This document shows, in pieces, positions 9,404 to 19,234 of a stretch of 64,000 bases of DNA. Positions within the stretch are counted from its first letter, which is position 1; each line of letters opens with the position of its first letter. A model generated the notes under the pieces. It was not told the origin of the DNA and ran no database searches. It worked only from the letters and a program-made list of their open reading frames with translations. A program made the translations under genes and the position numbers. The stretch is from NCBI RefSeq assembly GCF_965279675.1, contig NZ_CBDIIJ010000002.1:2914001-2978000 (forward strand). Reading direction: 5' to 3'. This DNA is from Mucisphaera sp965279675. GTDB taxonomy: Bacteria; Planctomycetota; Phycisphaerae; Phycisphaerales; Phycisphaeraceae.

Positions 9404-11992
9404 ATGCCCAGTAGCAAGCAGTTCACCGGCCGCAACCGGCGAAAAACGACGGGTCTCTCGACCAAGCTGGTCGATCGGCTCGCTCGTGTGCTGATTACCG
9501 TTGGGGGCATCGGGACGATCGTGGCGGTCTCGCTGGTGGCGATCTTCCTGGCGTATGTGACGGTTCCGCTTTTCATGGAGCCGACGGTGGGCGGGGCCGA
9601 GAGCATCGAGGTGTCTGAGGCCTCGTCGGTGTCGGCGGAGACGCTATGGATCTCGGTCGATGAGTATCAGTTGATGGCGCTGCGGGGGCGGAGCGATGGG
9701 GGCTTCGAGGCGATCGATCTGCGTGACGGGGTGATGGCGGCTGAGGAGGTTCCGTTCAGCGGGCAAGCCGTGACGGCGAGCAGCCGGTGGGAGGCCAGCG
9801 ACACCGTGGTGCTCGGTTTTGAGGATGGGGGTTTTGCGGTGGGGTCGGTCGGGTTTGAGACACGGTTTCTCACGATCGATGAGGCGCCGGCGTCCTGGCA
9901 GGCGTTGGAGGTGGGGGAATCGCTGCGGATCGGCGGGGAGATCGCTGAGCGGATCGATGCGCGGCAGCTTCGGGTGCAGTCGCTGAGCGTGGCGTTTGAA
10001 CCTGCGATCGCGAGTGGTGCCGAGAGCCCGGTGCTGCTGATCGATCGCAACAGCGGCGGCGATCTGAATCAGACGGTGGTCATGCTGACCGAGGCGCGGG
10101 ATGTGCTACGGTCGATCAGGGTTCGTCGGACGGAGAATTTCCTGACGGGTGAGATCACGCTCCGGCCACGCACGACCGAGGTGGCGTTTGAGGATCGCCC
10201 CGAGCGGATGCCTGTGTTTCTGGGGCTGACCGCGCTGGGGGACACGGCGATGCTGGTCTGGGATGACGGGCAGATCGACCGTTACGACCTGAGACGGGGT
10301 GAGACGCAGGGGCTCGTGGAGCGGGTTGAGCTGCCGATCGAGGGCAACGCGACGATTGCGCGGATGCTGATCGGCCGCGAGACGCTGCTGGTGGGTACGG
10401 ACACGGGCAAGGTGGCGGCGCTGTTTCGTACGCGGACCGAGGAGGGCGCTGCGGGCGACGGTTTTCAGCTGCTGACGGCGCACGTGCTTGGTGAGAGTAC
10501 GTCGCCGGTGCGTTCGCTGAGCACGTCGAGCCGGTCGCGTCTGATCGCGGTGGGCCATGAGGATGGCAAGCTCGAATTGATTCAGGTGACCAGTGAACTG
10601 TCGATGCTGCCTGAGGTGAGTTACGGGTCGCTTGACGCGATCGCGTTTGCGCCGAAGGAAGACGGCATCATCGCCTGGAGCGAGGGCGGTCTGGTTCGGT
10701 GGACGTTCGACACGCGGCACCCGGAGGCGACGTTCAAGTCGCTGTTTTTGCCGGTGTGGTACGAGGGGTATCCGGAGGCGCAGCATGTCTGGCAGTCGTC
10801 GGGGGCGACGGATGCGCATGAACCCAAGTTCGGGCTGATGCCGCTTATCTTTGGGACGTTGAAGGCGACCTTCTTTGCGATGCTGTTTGCGACGCCTTTG
10901 GCGTTGCTGGCGGCGGTTTACAGCAGCGAGTATCTGACGCCGGCCTGGCGGGGTCGGATCAAGCCGACGCTGGAGACGATGGCAAGTCTGCCTTCGGTGG
11001 TGCTGGGGTTCATGGGTGGGCTGGTGGTGGCGCCGTTTGTGGAGCAGCATCTGGCGGCGGTGCTGGGAGCGGTTGTGGTGCTGCCTATCGCGTTGGTAAC
11101 GGGGGCTTACCTGTGGCCGCTGCTGCCCGAGAAGCACGGAGGGGCGGCGAGGCGGTTCCGGATGGTCGGCGTGTGGTCGGCGATTGTGATCGGTTTGGGA
11201 CTGGGGTGGCTGTCGGGCGGGGTGATCGAGTCGCTGCTGTTCTCGGGTGATGTCCGGCGTTGGCTGGATGGTCAGATCGGCAGTGCCTTTGGTGGTCTGT
11301 TCCTGCTGGCGCTGCCGGTTTGCTGTCTGGCGTCGGCTTACTGGATGGGCGGGTTGCTGACCGATCGGATGCGCAGCTCGAAGATCGAGAGCAGCAGCGG
11401 CGCGGCCTCGGCGAATCTGCTGAAGTGGGGAGCGATTCTGCTCGTAGGGTTTGGTCTGGCGGCGGTGACGGGCTGGCTGATGACCCTAGCCGGTCTGGAC
11501 CCTCGGCCGGGGGTGCTCGATACGTATGTGCAACGAAACGCGACGATCGTGGGTTTTGTGATGGGCTTTGCGGTCATCCCGATCATCTACACGATTGCTG
11601 ATGATGCGTTGACGGCGGTGCCGAACCATCTGCGCTCGGCATCGCTCGGTGCAGGGGCGACGCCCTGGCAGACGGCGACCCGGGTGGTGATTCCGATTGC
11701 GGCGAGTGGCTTGTTCAGTGCGCTGATGATCGGTCTCGGGCGTGCGGTTGGGGAGACGATGATCGTGCTGATGGCGGCGGGCAACACGCCGGTGATGGAC
11801 CTCAATCCGTTCAATGGTTTCCGGACGATGAGTGCGAACATCGCCGTCGAGTTGCCCGAGGCGGTGCGTGACTCGACGCATTACCGAACGCTCTTCCTTG
11901 CGGCTTTGTTGCTGTTTCTGATGACCTTCGTGCTCAACACGGTCGCTGAGATCGTGCGGGCGCGTTTCCGGAAGCGAGCGCAGGTGCTGTGA
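9404..11992 (+). CDS. pstC: Phosphate ABC transporter permease PstC, long form
   Basis: At 862 residues this is the long PstC type. One membrane helix near residues 30-55 is followed by a soluble region of roughly 400 residues with repeated beta-strand patterns suggesting a beta-propeller. The canonical permease domain starts near residue 480 (KFGLMPLIFGTLKATFFAML). The binding-protein-dependent permease loop is present in the last 170 residues (LRSASLGAGATPWQTATRVV...GLGRAVGETMIV). The ABC-interacting EAA-like loop is therefore intact. Its stop overlaps the pstA start by four bases, indicating coupling. Confidence 0.92.
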   Translation: MPSSKQFTGRNRRKTTGLSTKLVDRLARVLITVGGIGTIVAVSLVAIFLAYVTVPLFMEPTVGGAESIEVSEASSVSAETLWISVDEYQLMALRGRSDGGFEAIDLRDGVMAAEEVPFSGQAVTASSRWEASDTVVLGFEDGGFAVGSVGFETRFLTIDEAPASWQALEVGESLRIGGEIAERIDARQLRVQSLSVAFEPAIASGAESPVLLIDRNSGGDLNQTVVMLTEARDVLRSIRVRRTENFLTGEITLRPRTTEVAFEDRPERMPVFLGLTALGDTAMLVWDDGQIDRYDLRRGETQGLVERVELPIEGNATIARMLIGRETLLVGTDTGKVAALFRTRTEEGAAGDGFQLLTAHVLGESTSPVRSLSTSSRSRLIAVGHEDGKLELIQVTSELSMLPEVSYGSLDAIAFAPKEDGIIAWSEGGLVRWTFDTRHPEATFKSLFLPVWYEGYPEAQHVWQSSGATDAHEPKFGLMPLIFGTLKATFFAMLFATPLALLAAVYSSEYLTPAWRGRIKPTLETMASLPSVVLGFMGGLVVAPFVEQHLAAVLGAVVVLPIALVTGAYLWPLLPEKHGGAARRFRMVGVWSAIVIGLGLGWLSGGVIESLLFSGDVRRWLDGQIGSAFGGLFLLALPVCCLASAYWMGGLLTDRMRSSKIESSSGAASANLLKWGAILLVGFGLAAVTGWLMTLAGLDPRPGVLDTYVQRNATIVGFVMGFAVIPIIYTIADDALTAVPNHLRSASLGAGATPWQTATRVVIPIAASGLFSALMIGLGRAVGETMIVLMAAGNTPVMDLNPFNGFRTMSANIAVELPEAVRDSTHYRTLFLAALLLFLMTFVLNTVAEIVRARFRKRAQVL

Positions 11993-13731
11993 GTAGCCCG
12001 AAGGCTAAATCGGCGCGTCGGAAGCGGACACATCATGCGGTGAGCAGTCTGCTGTCGCGTGGCGAGCCGATGATCTGGCTGACGGCGGGTGGGCTGGCAC
12101 TGTCGCTGGCGATGGTGGCGTGGCTGCTGGGGTTGGTGCTGTATCAGGGAATGATCACGTTCTGGCCGCGGGCGGTGGCTGAGTTTGATCTTCACAACGA
12201 GACGGTCGTTCTGGGGCAGGTCTCTCGGAGCGAGTTGCTGGAGGCCGATGAGGCGTTCTTTGCCTCGCTGCCTGAAGATGAGCGCGAGCGGGCTCGGGTG
12301 GAGGCCGAGCAGTCCGGTGGCATGCTCAAGCGGTCGCTGGTGCGGACGGGAAATTTCGATCTGACGCGAAGTCATTTCACGTGGGTCTACGATTTTCAGG
12401 TGGCGGACCGGGCGACGCCTGAGGCGGCGGTGCTGATCGAGCGGTTGGAGTGGGGGCGTTTCTACGGTTACATCGATCGGCTGGTGGATGGGGAGAGCGA
12501 GCTGGCGTCGGGTGCCAGCGGGGATGTGCTGGCTGAGCTTGACCGGGTACTCCCCGATGTGATCGATGCGCGAGAGGCGATCCGAGAGATCGAGCGCGAG
12601 CAGATCGCGGACCAGACCCGGCGACAGGAGCGGGCAAGGCTGGACCTTCGGACCGCGACGCGTGAAGCGGGGAGTGATCTGGCGGCGATCGAAGCGGCGC
12701 AGGCCGAGCACGACGCGGTACTCAGTGATGTCGCGGATGAGGTCAATCGGCTGCGAGCCGAGGTGGCGAATCTGCGAGCGGCGGTCGATGACTATGCGCT
12801 GGTGCTGACGACCTCGGATGGCACGAGCAAGGCGATCCGGCTGCTGGACATCGTGCGCGTGGTCCCGAGCAATGAGCTGACGACCGGCGGGAAGCTAGGC
12901 GTTTATCTGTCGCGGTGGTGGGAGTTTCTGGTGGAGGACCCGCGGGAGGCGAACAGCGAGGGCGGGGTGTTTCCAGCGATTTTCGGCACGGTGCTGATGA
13001 CGCTGATCATGTGTGTGCTGGTGGTGCCGTTCGGGGTGATGGCGGCGTTATATCTGCGGGAGTACGCCAAGGCGGGGCTGGTCGTGAGCGCGGTGCGGAT
13101 CTCGATCAACAACCTCGCGGGCGTGCCGAGCATTGTGTTTGGCGTGTTTGGTTTGGGGTTCTTCTGCTACATCGTCGGCGCGCAGATAGATGAGCTGTTC
13201 TACGCCGAGCGGCTGCCGAATCCGACGTTTGGCAAGGGGGCGCTGATCTGGGCGTCGTTCACGCTGGCGTTGTTGACGCTTCCGGTGGTGATCGTGGCGA
13301 CCGAGGAGGCGATCGCGGCGGTGCCCAACTCGATGCGGCAGGGGTCGTATGCCTGCGGGGCGAGCAAGTGGCAGACGATTCAGCGGATCGTGCTGCCGCG
13401 GGCGATGCCCGGCATCCTGACGGGGACGATCCTGGCGATGGCGCGTGGGGCGGGTGAGGTCGCGCCGCTGATGATCGTCGGTGCGGTGAAGCTGGCGCCG
13501 GAGCTGCCGCTGAGTTTTTCGGCGGACGAGCAGTTCGGAATCAACCGGAGCTTCATGCACCTTGGTTTCCATATTTACGACCTCGGGTTCCAGAGCCAGA
13601 ACTCCGAGGCGGCACGGCCGATGGTGTACACGACGACGCTGCTGCTGATCCTGATTGTGGCGGGTCTGAACCTGGCCGCGATCGCGCTGCGGAGTCGGTT
13701 GCGTAAGCGGTTTAAGAATGCCGCCTTCTAA
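11989..13731 (+). CDS. pstA: Phosphate ABC transporter permease PstA, long form
   Basis: The second permease of the phosphate importer, 580 residues, starting with a GTG that overlaps the pstC stop. An N-terminal membrane helix (about residues 35-60) is followed by a soluble, coiled-coil-prone region up to about residue 300. The core permease then begins (VFPAIFGTVLMTLIMCVLVVPFGVMAALYLREYA). The EAA-like loop is MRQGSYACGASKWQTIQRIVLPRAMPGI (split over about residues 447-474). It pairs with the long PstC; both carry extra soluble domains, as in some gammaproteobacterial Pst systems. Confidence 0.92.
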   Translation: MSSPKAKSARRKRTHHAVSSLLSRGEPMIWLTAGGLALSLAMVAWLLGLVLYQGMITFWPRAVAEFDLHNETVVLGQVSRSELLEADEAFFASLPEDERERARVEAEQSGGMLKRSLVRTGNFDLTRSHFTWVYDFQVADRATPEAAVLIERLEWGRFYGYIDRLVDGESELASGASGDVLAELDRVLPDVIDAREAIREIEREQIADQTRRQERARLDLRTATREAGSDLAAIEAAQAEHDAVLSDVADEVNRLRAEVANLRAAVDDYALVLTTSDGTSKAIRLLDIVRVVPSNELTTGGKLGVYLSRWWEFLVEDPREANSEGGVFPAIFGTVLMTLIMCVLVVPFGVMAALYLREYAKAGLVVSAVRISINNLAGVPSIVFGVFGLGFFCYIVGAQIDELFYAERLPNPTFGKGALIWASFTLALLTLPVVIVATEEAIAAVPNSMRQGSYACGASKWQTIQRIVLPRAMPGILTGTILAMARGAGEVAPLMIVGAVKLAPELPLSFSADEQFGINRSFMHLGFHIYDLGFQSQNSEAARPMVYTTTLLLILIVAGLNLAAIALRSRLRKRFKNAAF

Positions 13732-13764
13732 TATGGCTGCTTTGGCGGTGCCGGGCGGAAAGGA

Positions 13765-14661
13765 ATGAATCGGATGAACACTGCGACTTCGACATCTACC
13801 GTTCGCAACGGCTGGGAAGCTCATCAGGGCAAGGAGTTGTCTCGGCTGGAGTCGATCGCCGCGGGGCAGGACGTTCCGAGCGAGGTGCATGAGAGCCTAG
13901 CCAGAGTCGAGGGTGTGCTGCAGATCAAGGATTTCAATCTGTGGTACGGCGACAGCCAGGCGTTGTATGACATTCAGATGCAGGTCCCGCATGGGGAGGT
14001 GACGGCTCTGGTCGGGCCGTCGGGGTGCGGGAAGTCGACGCTCCTGCGGTCGGTGAACCGGCTGAATGACCTGATCGACGGGGTTCGGATCGAGGGGGAC
14101 ATGCTGCTTAATGGCGACACGATCTATCACTCGCGGGTGGATGTGATCGAGCTGCGCAAGCGGATGGGCATGGTGTTTCAGAAGTCGAATCCGTTCCCGA
14201 TGAGCATTTACGAGAACGTGGTGTATCCGCTTCGGATCGATGGTGAGCGGGATCGGGACGTGCTGGATGAGGTCTGCCAGAAATCGCTGGAGGGGGCGGC
14301 GCTCTGGGATGAGGTGAAGGACCGGCTCAAGGACAGTGCGCTGAGTCTGTCGGGTGGTCAGCAGCAGCGGCTCTGTATTGCCCGGGCGATCGCGGCCGAG
14401 CCGGAGGTGCTGCTGATGGACGAGCCCTGCTCGGCGCTCGACCCGATTGCGACCGGGAAGATCGAGGACCTGATTCAGGAGCTCAAGGGGAACTACACGA
14501 TTCTGATCGTGACGCACAACATGCAGCAGGCGTCGCGGGCGAGTGACAACACGGCGTTCATGTACCTCGGTCGGCTGGTGGAGTATGGCAAGACCGAGGA
14601 CATTTTCACGAAACCGCATCTGACGGAGACGGAGTCCTACATCAGCGGTCGGTTTGGTTGA
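13765..14661 (+). CDS. pstB: Phosphate ABC transporter ATP-binding protein PstB
   Basis: The ATPase of the phosphate importer, 298 residues. Walker A is GPSGCGKST, the Q loop lies at VFQKSNPFPMSIYENV, the signature is LSGGQQQRLCIARA, Walker B is VLLMDEPCSALDP and the switch His lies in IVTHNMQQA. All are PstB-typical. A 50-residue N-terminal extension precedes the usual start; internal starts are possible. No phoU or two-component genes follow, so phosphate signalling must be encoded elsewhere. Confidence 0.95.
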   Translation: MNRMNTATSTSTVRNGWEAHQGKELSRLESIAAGQDVPSEVHESLARVEGVLQIKDFNLWYGDSQALYDIQMQVPHGEVTALVGPSGCGKSTLLRSVNRLNDLIDGVRIEGDMLLNGDTIYHSRVDVIELRKRMGMVFQKSNPFPMSIYENVVYPLRIDGERDRDVLDEVCQKSLEGAALWDEVKDRLKDSALSLSGGQQQRLCIARAIAAEPEVLLMDEPCSALDPIATGKIEDLIQELKGNYTILIVTHNMQQASRASDNTAFMYLGRLVEYGKTEDIFTKPHLTETESYISGRFG

Positions 14662-14673
14662 GTGTTGGGATGC

Positions 14674-14919
14674 TTAGCGGCCGAAGCGGACCTGGCCGCC
14701 TAAGCGTTGGGCGGCGGTGTAGAGGCAGTAGCGGATCGACCAGTTTTCGGGTTCGTCGGGGGATTCTGCTTCGAGCGGGCAGAGTTCGGTGAGGAGGATT
14801 TCGATCTCGGGGTCGTCGCAGTGCCAGTGGCGGTCTTCATCGAGGTGGGCGGCGAGTCGGCTGCTGCCTTTGGGAAACTCGATGGAGCCGAGAACGGCGG
14901 GCGGAGAGGTGAGCTGCAT
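14674..14919 (-). CDS. Small conserved-looking hypothetical protein
   Basis: An 81-residue acidic protein, convergent with pstB (12 bases between stops). The sequence is balanced rather than low-complexity (for example SIEFPKGSSRLAAHLD, DDPEIEILLTEL, WSIRYCLYTAAQRLGGQV). Codon third positions are GC-rich like the neighbouring genes, which supports coding. No signal peptide, membrane segment or known motif is visible. I do not recognise a family. Confidence 0.5.
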   Translation of the reverse strand: MQLTSPPAVLGSIEFPKGSSRLAAHLDEDRHWHCDDPEIEILLTELCPLEAESPDEPENWSIRYCLYTAAQRLGGQVRFGR

Positions 14920-15166
14920 GCTGAGGTGTCCTGGACCCTGTGGGTGGGTGGGTCACGTCCCAAAGCGATGGTTGCGAACGACTCACGCAACGCTCACAGA
15001 ATAGGGTTTCTGCTGAAGCCGGCCAAGTCACCCGAACCGGGCCTGAACCCGTTTAGGCGCACGGATGTTTAAGGATCTGCGCATTCGGGGTTTACATCCA
15101 TTCACCATCACCTGGCGTGGTGGATGAGCGGGGGATAACGGGATTGCGATGGTTGGTGAGCGTCGG

Positions 15167-15700
15167 CTACCAGAGGCGGTTGATGTCTGGCTCGATGGGG
15201 GCTGCGACGGAGAGGTCGAGGGCTTCTTCGGTGATGCCTTCGTCGGCGTAGATCCGGGCGACGCAGTGGGCGAAGCCCTGGTTGTCGAGCCAGCGGTGCA
15301 TGTCGGCGACGGCGTCGAGGAGTTTGGGGGAGTGGGCTTCGCCTAGCGGGGAGACGGCGACGCCTTCGGTGAGGAAGGGGACGACGAGGGCGAGGTCGCA
15401 CGGGGTCGGGGTGACCATGCGTTCGTGGTACCAGTCGGCGAGGTCGACGGGGATACGGACGGCGACGCGTTGCGGGCGGCGGAGTTCGTCGTTGAGTTCG
15501 CAGGCTCGGCGGCGGGCCCAGGCTTCGGCTCGGAGTTGTTCTTGGTGCCGGGCTTCGAGGCTGAGGCTAGCTCGGCGGTGCATGGCGCCGGCGTAGGCTT
15601 CCCAGAGGGGGAGCGGCCCGCGAGCGCGCTCGAACGCCTGGGCCAGGAAGACCGACAGGCGGAAGCGGCAGGCTGAAACCGGTCCGGGATGCTCGTTCAC
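15167..15700 (-). CDS. Hypothetical protein
   Basis: A 177-residue protein of unknown function, rich in Arg, Glu and Ala in the first half (a helical stretch near residues 45-75), with a C-terminal segment DAVADMHRWLDNQGFAHCVARIYADEGITEEAL. No signal peptide or catalytic motif is visible. The start chosen is the first ATG; an internal ATG at residue 40 is also possible. The overlapping frames on the other strand are Arg/Ala-rich and look like shadows. Confidence 0.5.
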   Translation of the reverse strand: MNEHPGPVSACRFRLSVFLAQAFERARGPLPLWEAYAGAMHRRASLSLEARHQEQLRAEAWARRRACELNDELRRPQRVAVRIPVDLADWYHERMVTPTPCDLALVVPFLTEGVAVSPLGEAHSPKLLDAVADMHRWLDNQGFAHCVARIYADEGITEEALDLSVAAPIEPDINRLW

Positions 15701-16161
15701 GTGGCCTCTCCTTCAGGGAGAGCTATCGGGAGCTGCGCGTGCTGGATCGATGCGAGAGCCTGCCGGAGATGGCCAAAGGGTGGGGGTTGTGCGCGGGGTA
15801 GGGAGCGCAGCGGTCGGGGTGGCTGAGGGAATGAGGCAGGCAGGTGGGGTTGTGCGGTTAGTAGAGGTGATAGTGCCCAATAAACATGAATGCTCTGAAG
15901 TGTCAATCTTGTAACCTGCAGCAAGGTGACAGTCCTGCTTACTGGAGGCCGATCTCGTGCTAGCTGGTCGGGATGGAGAGATGGAACAGGTTGCATTCTG
16001 TATTGAGCATTTGAATCTACTGATTATCGGGTCCTCGCGTTCACCGATGATGCACAATGCAAGTACCATCTCGCTTTCTACTGTGGCTTAGTAGATTGAC
16101 CATGAATGCAACCCTCATAGCCGCGTCCATGAGTTCGAAGTGCTAGGCAAAAATGTAAGCG
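15701..16161. other. Intergenic region, 461 bp
   Basis: No gene is supported here. The right half (about 15,860-16,160) is clearly more AT-rich than its surroundings and probably holds the promoters of the flanking divergent genes. Short reading frames exist on the minus strand, but their translations are Ser/Pro/Thr-biased and lack any domain. I see no hairpin-plus-T-run terminator and no operator I can name. Confidence 0.5.
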
Positions 16162-17304
16162 ATGGTTATGAACTATCTGACCATGGGTCCCCTGATCTTC
16201 CTTGTTGGCTGCGCTACCGTGCAATCCGAGCGGCCAAGTCACTCCGACTGTGTCTCGGCGTCCGAGTATGCCGGGCCGGCACTTAGAGCACCCATCGAGG
16301 CTTCAGTCGCTGCTTTGAGGCCAGATTCCATAAGTGGGTTATCGCCTGCCGAACAGGCGAGATTACGGGATGCCGTTGAGAGGTCCGTGGCAGAGACCGG
16401 TGCTATCAGCATGGATGTTGCCGTTTGGCAGGCGGGTGGTGAGTCTTTCCGCGCGTCGCACGGCACACCCGATGGTCACAGGCATTATTGGGCGAGCGTG
16501 GGGAAGATCATCACTGCGGCGGCGGTGCTGCGATTGGAAGCTGACGGCCTGTTGTCGCTGAATGACCCGATTTCCGAGTACGTCGATCAGGTCCCGAATG
16601 GTGACATCATCACCATTCGGATGTTGATGAACCATACCTCCGGCTTGTTTAGTGCCAGTGAAGACCCGGGCCTGCAACAGAACCATGGCGTGGTCGATCT
16701 CCAGGGCGTGCTTGAGATTGTTCAGCGGCAGCGGCCTTATGCCTGCCCGGGTGCGGCTTGGCGGTACTCGAACACCGGCTACACGCTGCTGGGTGCTGTG
16801 ATCGAGGGGGTTACCGGGCGGCCGTATCACGAGGCGGCTTACGACCTAATCCTGCGAGAGAGTGCGGCGAGCGAGGTACATCTGCTAGGACCTAAGGAGC
16901 CTTTGAGGGACATCGTGTTACCAGCGGCTGAGCCGGGCATGGATGTGCGTGGCCCGCAGGCAGCGGGCGGTGCTCTGTCCGATGCTGGGAGTATGGTTTT
17001 GCTTCTGAGGGACCTCATGGCGTGTCGGATCCTGCCGCAGGAAACCTTGGAGTTGATGCTTTCTGAATTATTCCCGATGCATCAGCAGGGGCTTTGGTAC
17101 GGACTGGGTGTGATGGTCTACGACTTGCCGAGCCCCGGAGGCGAGACCGTATGGATCGGGCACTCGGGTGGTGTGCCGGGTGCACGTGCCATCATCGCCT
17201 TTGCTCCGGATCTCGATGCCATCGTTGCAGTCGCCCTGACCGGGGAGGGGTCAGCCGAGGCAGTCGCTAACCTGTTGTTCAGCCAGTTGGAGCCGTTGCC
17301 ATAA
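16162..17304 (+). CDS. Serine hydrolase lipoprotein (beta-lactamase class C / esterase family)
   Basis: A 380-residue penicillin-binding-protein-like serine hydrolase. The N-terminus has a lipobox (FLVGC, Cys about residue 17), so it is probably a lipid-anchored envelope enzyme. The three active-site motifs are visible: SVGK (SxxK nucleophile), YSNTGY (YxN) and HSGG (the HxG/KTG equivalent). Such proteins act as D-aminopeptidases, carboxypeptidases or esterases; true beta-lactamase activity cannot be inferred. A second start codon lies two codons downstream (ATG at 16,168). Confidence 0.82.
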   Translation: MVMNYLTMGPLIFLVGCATVQSERPSHSDCVSASEYAGPALRAPIEASVAALRPDSISGLSPAEQARLRDAVERSVAETGAISMDVAVWQAGGESFRASHGTPDGHRHYWASVGKIITAAAVLRLEADGLLSLNDPISEYVDQVPNGDIITIRMLMNHTSGLFSASEDPGLQQNHGVVDLQGVLEIVQRQRPYACPGAAWRYSNTGYTLLGAVIEGVTGRPYHEAAYDLILRESAASEVHLLGPKEPLRDIVLPAAEPGMDVRGPQAAGGALSDAGSMVLLLRDLMACRILPQETLELMLSELFPMHQQGLWYGLGVMVYDLPSPGGETVWIGHSGGVPGARAIIAFAPDLDAIVAVALTGEGSAEAVANLLFSQLEPLP

Positions 17305-17378
17305 GGTCTCGATGGGCTGCATCGACCCCATAGATGCTGCTAACTGGTGTTGGCTTGTGATGTCATGAGGTTGTCTCC

Positions 17379-18749
17379 ATGAAACAGATCATGTTGTGGG
17401 TTGGACCGCTGCTGGCGGTGGTTGTGGGGTTGCTGCTTGCGTGGAACGGTCATGCTGAAGCGGTGGCGTGGACGGCGGCGATTACGACTTTGACAGCGAT
17501 CTGGTGGATCTTTGAGCCGGTGCCGATTCCGGTGACCTCGTTGATCCCGCTGGCGTTGTTGCCGACGGTGGGTGTGCTGGACTATTCGCAGATCGGAGCG
17601 GCCTATGGGGACAAGCTGATTCTGCTTATGCTCGGCGGGTTCATGCTCTCGACGGCGATGGAGCGGAGCGGAGCGCACCGGCGGATCGCGTTGGCGATGG
17701 TTCGGCGGTTGGGTGGGGGCAGTCCCAGGCGGCTGGTGCTGGGCTTCATGCTGGCTTCGGCCGGGCTTAGTATGTGGATCTCTAACTCGGCGACGGCTCT
17801 GATGCTGCTTCCGATTGCGCTGGCGGTGGTGAAGACCATCGAGAGCGACCGGCTCAAGACGGCCCTGCTGCTGGGGGTGGCTTATGCGGCGAGCATTGGC
17901 GGGATTGGCACGCCGATCGGCACGCCTCCCAATCTGGTCTTCATGGACCAGTACAGCGCGATCGATGGGTCTGAGCCGCCAACGTTCCTGGAGTGGATGT
18001 CCTGGGCTGCGCCGATCCTGCTGGTCATGCTGCCGATCGCCTGGTGGTGGCTGACGCGTGGGATGCGCTCGGATGTCACGGTAGTTCTGCCCGACCTGGG
18101 AGGCTGGCGGACCGAGGAGATTCGTACGCTAGCCGTGTTCGCGGTGACGGCCTTGCTGTGGATCAGTCGGAAAGAACCGTTTGGCGGCTGGAGCGAGTGG
18201 ACGGGGTTAACGGGCGTCCATGACAGCAGTGTGGCCTTGTTCGCGGTGATCGCGATGTTTCTGATTCCCAATGGCAAGGGCGAGAGGCTGCTGGATTGGG
18301 AATCTGCGTCGAAAATTCCGTGGGGGATCCTGCTGCTTTATGCGGCGGGGATCTCGATTGCGCGTGCCTTTACGAGTTCGGGTCTGAGTCAGACGCTCGG
18401 CGAAGCGCTGCAGGGTTTCACAGTCATTCACATTGTGTTGATGATGGCCTTGCTTTGCACGGCGGTCACTTTCCTTACGGAGATCACAAGCAACACGGCC
18501 ACGGCGACCGTGCTGATGCCTGTGCTGGTGGCGATGGCCCTCGCCGGTGCGATTGAGCCAAGACTGCTGATGATCCCCGCAACGATCAGTTGCAGTTTTG
18601 CGTTCATGCTCCCGGTCGCAACCCCGCCCAATGCCGTGGTGTTCAGTTCCGGTCACCTGACGATCGCGAAGATGGCCCGGGAAGGTTTAGCACTGAATCT
18701 GATTGGCGTCGTGGTGGTGACAACGATCTGCTACGTGATGTTTGGGTAG
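17379..18749 (+). CDS. SLC13/DASS family sodium:anion symporter
   Basis: A 456-residue integral membrane protein of the divalent anion:sodium symporter family, which imports dicarboxylates, citrate or sulfate with Na+. Two SNT-type motifs mark the repeat: ISNSATALMLLP in the first half and TSNTATATVLMPV in the second. The PNAVVFSSGHL stretch and the GIGTPIGTPPNLVF loop are also family hallmarks. About 11-12 membrane segments are apparent. Substrate is unknown. It follows the serine hydrolase by 75 bp. Confidence 0.88.
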   Translation: MKQIMLWVGPLLAVVVGLLLAWNGHAEAVAWTAAITTLTAIWWIFEPVPIPVTSLIPLALLPTVGVLDYSQIGAAYGDKLILLMLGGFMLSTAMERSGAHRRIALAMVRRLGGGSPRRLVLGFMLASAGLSMWISNSATALMLLPIALAVVKTIESDRLKTALLLGVAYAASIGGIGTPIGTPPNLVFMDQYSAIDGSEPPTFLEWMSWAAPILLVMLPIAWWWLTRGMRSDVTVVLPDLGGWRTEEIRTLAVFAVTALLWISRKEPFGGWSEWTGLTGVHDSSVALFAVIAMFLIPNGKGERLLDWESASKIPWGILLLYAAGISIARAFTSSGLSQTLGEALQGFTVIHIVLMMALLCTAVTFLTEITSNTATATVLMPVLVAMALAGAIEPRLLMIPATISCSFAFMLPVATPPNAVVFSSGHLTIAKMAREGLALNLIGVVVVTTICYVMFG

Positions 18750-18757
18750 CGAGTGCG

Positions 18758-19141
18758 TCAGTCGTACCGGAAGACGCCCTTGCGCCAGGCGTAGATGAAG
18801 GCCAGGACGGAGGTGAGCAGGAAGAAGAGGAGGCGGCCGAGGGAGACATCCCGCATGGGGTCGTCGGGCATGAGGGCGGGGAAGGTGACGGCCCAGGGGT
18901 AGAGGAACATGATCTCGACGTCGAAGAGCAGGAAGGTCATGGCGACCATGTAGAAGCGGACGTTGAACCGGCGACGGGCGGAGCCGATGGGGTTCATGCC
19001 GGACTCGTAGACCGAGCCCTTGACGGCGCCCTCGCGGCTTGGGCCGAGGACGGTCGTGGCGACGACGGCTCCGATACCGAAGGCGATCGCGATCAGCAGG
19101 AGGACGCCCAGGGCGGCGTACTGGTTGAAATCCGTGGCCAT
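18758..19141 (-). CDS. nuoA: NADH-quinone oxidoreductase subunit A
   Basis: NuoA is a small membrane subunit of respiratory complex I at the quinone-site junction. The hallmark YESGMNPIGSARRRFNVRFY followed by a long second helix (AMTFLLFDVEIMFLYPWA) is present, with three membrane segments in all. I chose the ATG at 19,141 (MATDFNQY); an upstream ATG at 19,165 would add eight residues. No other nuo gene is nearby: it is convergent with the SLC13 gene and divergent from thyA. The complex must be completed by genes elsewhere. Confidence 0.9.
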   Translation of the reverse strand: MATDFNQYAALGVLLLIAIAFGIGAVVATTVLGPSREGAVKGSVYESGMNPIGSARRRFNVRFYMVAMTFLLFDVEIMFLYPWAVTFPALMPDDPMRDVSLGRLLFFLLTSVLAFIYAWRKGVFRYD

Positions 19142-19234
19142 AGCGAGGGATAGCGTTCCGTGCATGGCCGGAGTATAGCGGGGGTGGCCTTACCGGGGGA
19201 CGATCTGCCCGGCCGGCTCGGGTAGACTCTGGTC

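Noticed and set aside
15713..16069. Open frame of 118 codons on the minus strand in the 15.7-16.2 kb gap
   Set aside because: Ser/Pro/Thr-biased, no domain, and the region's composition looks non-coding.
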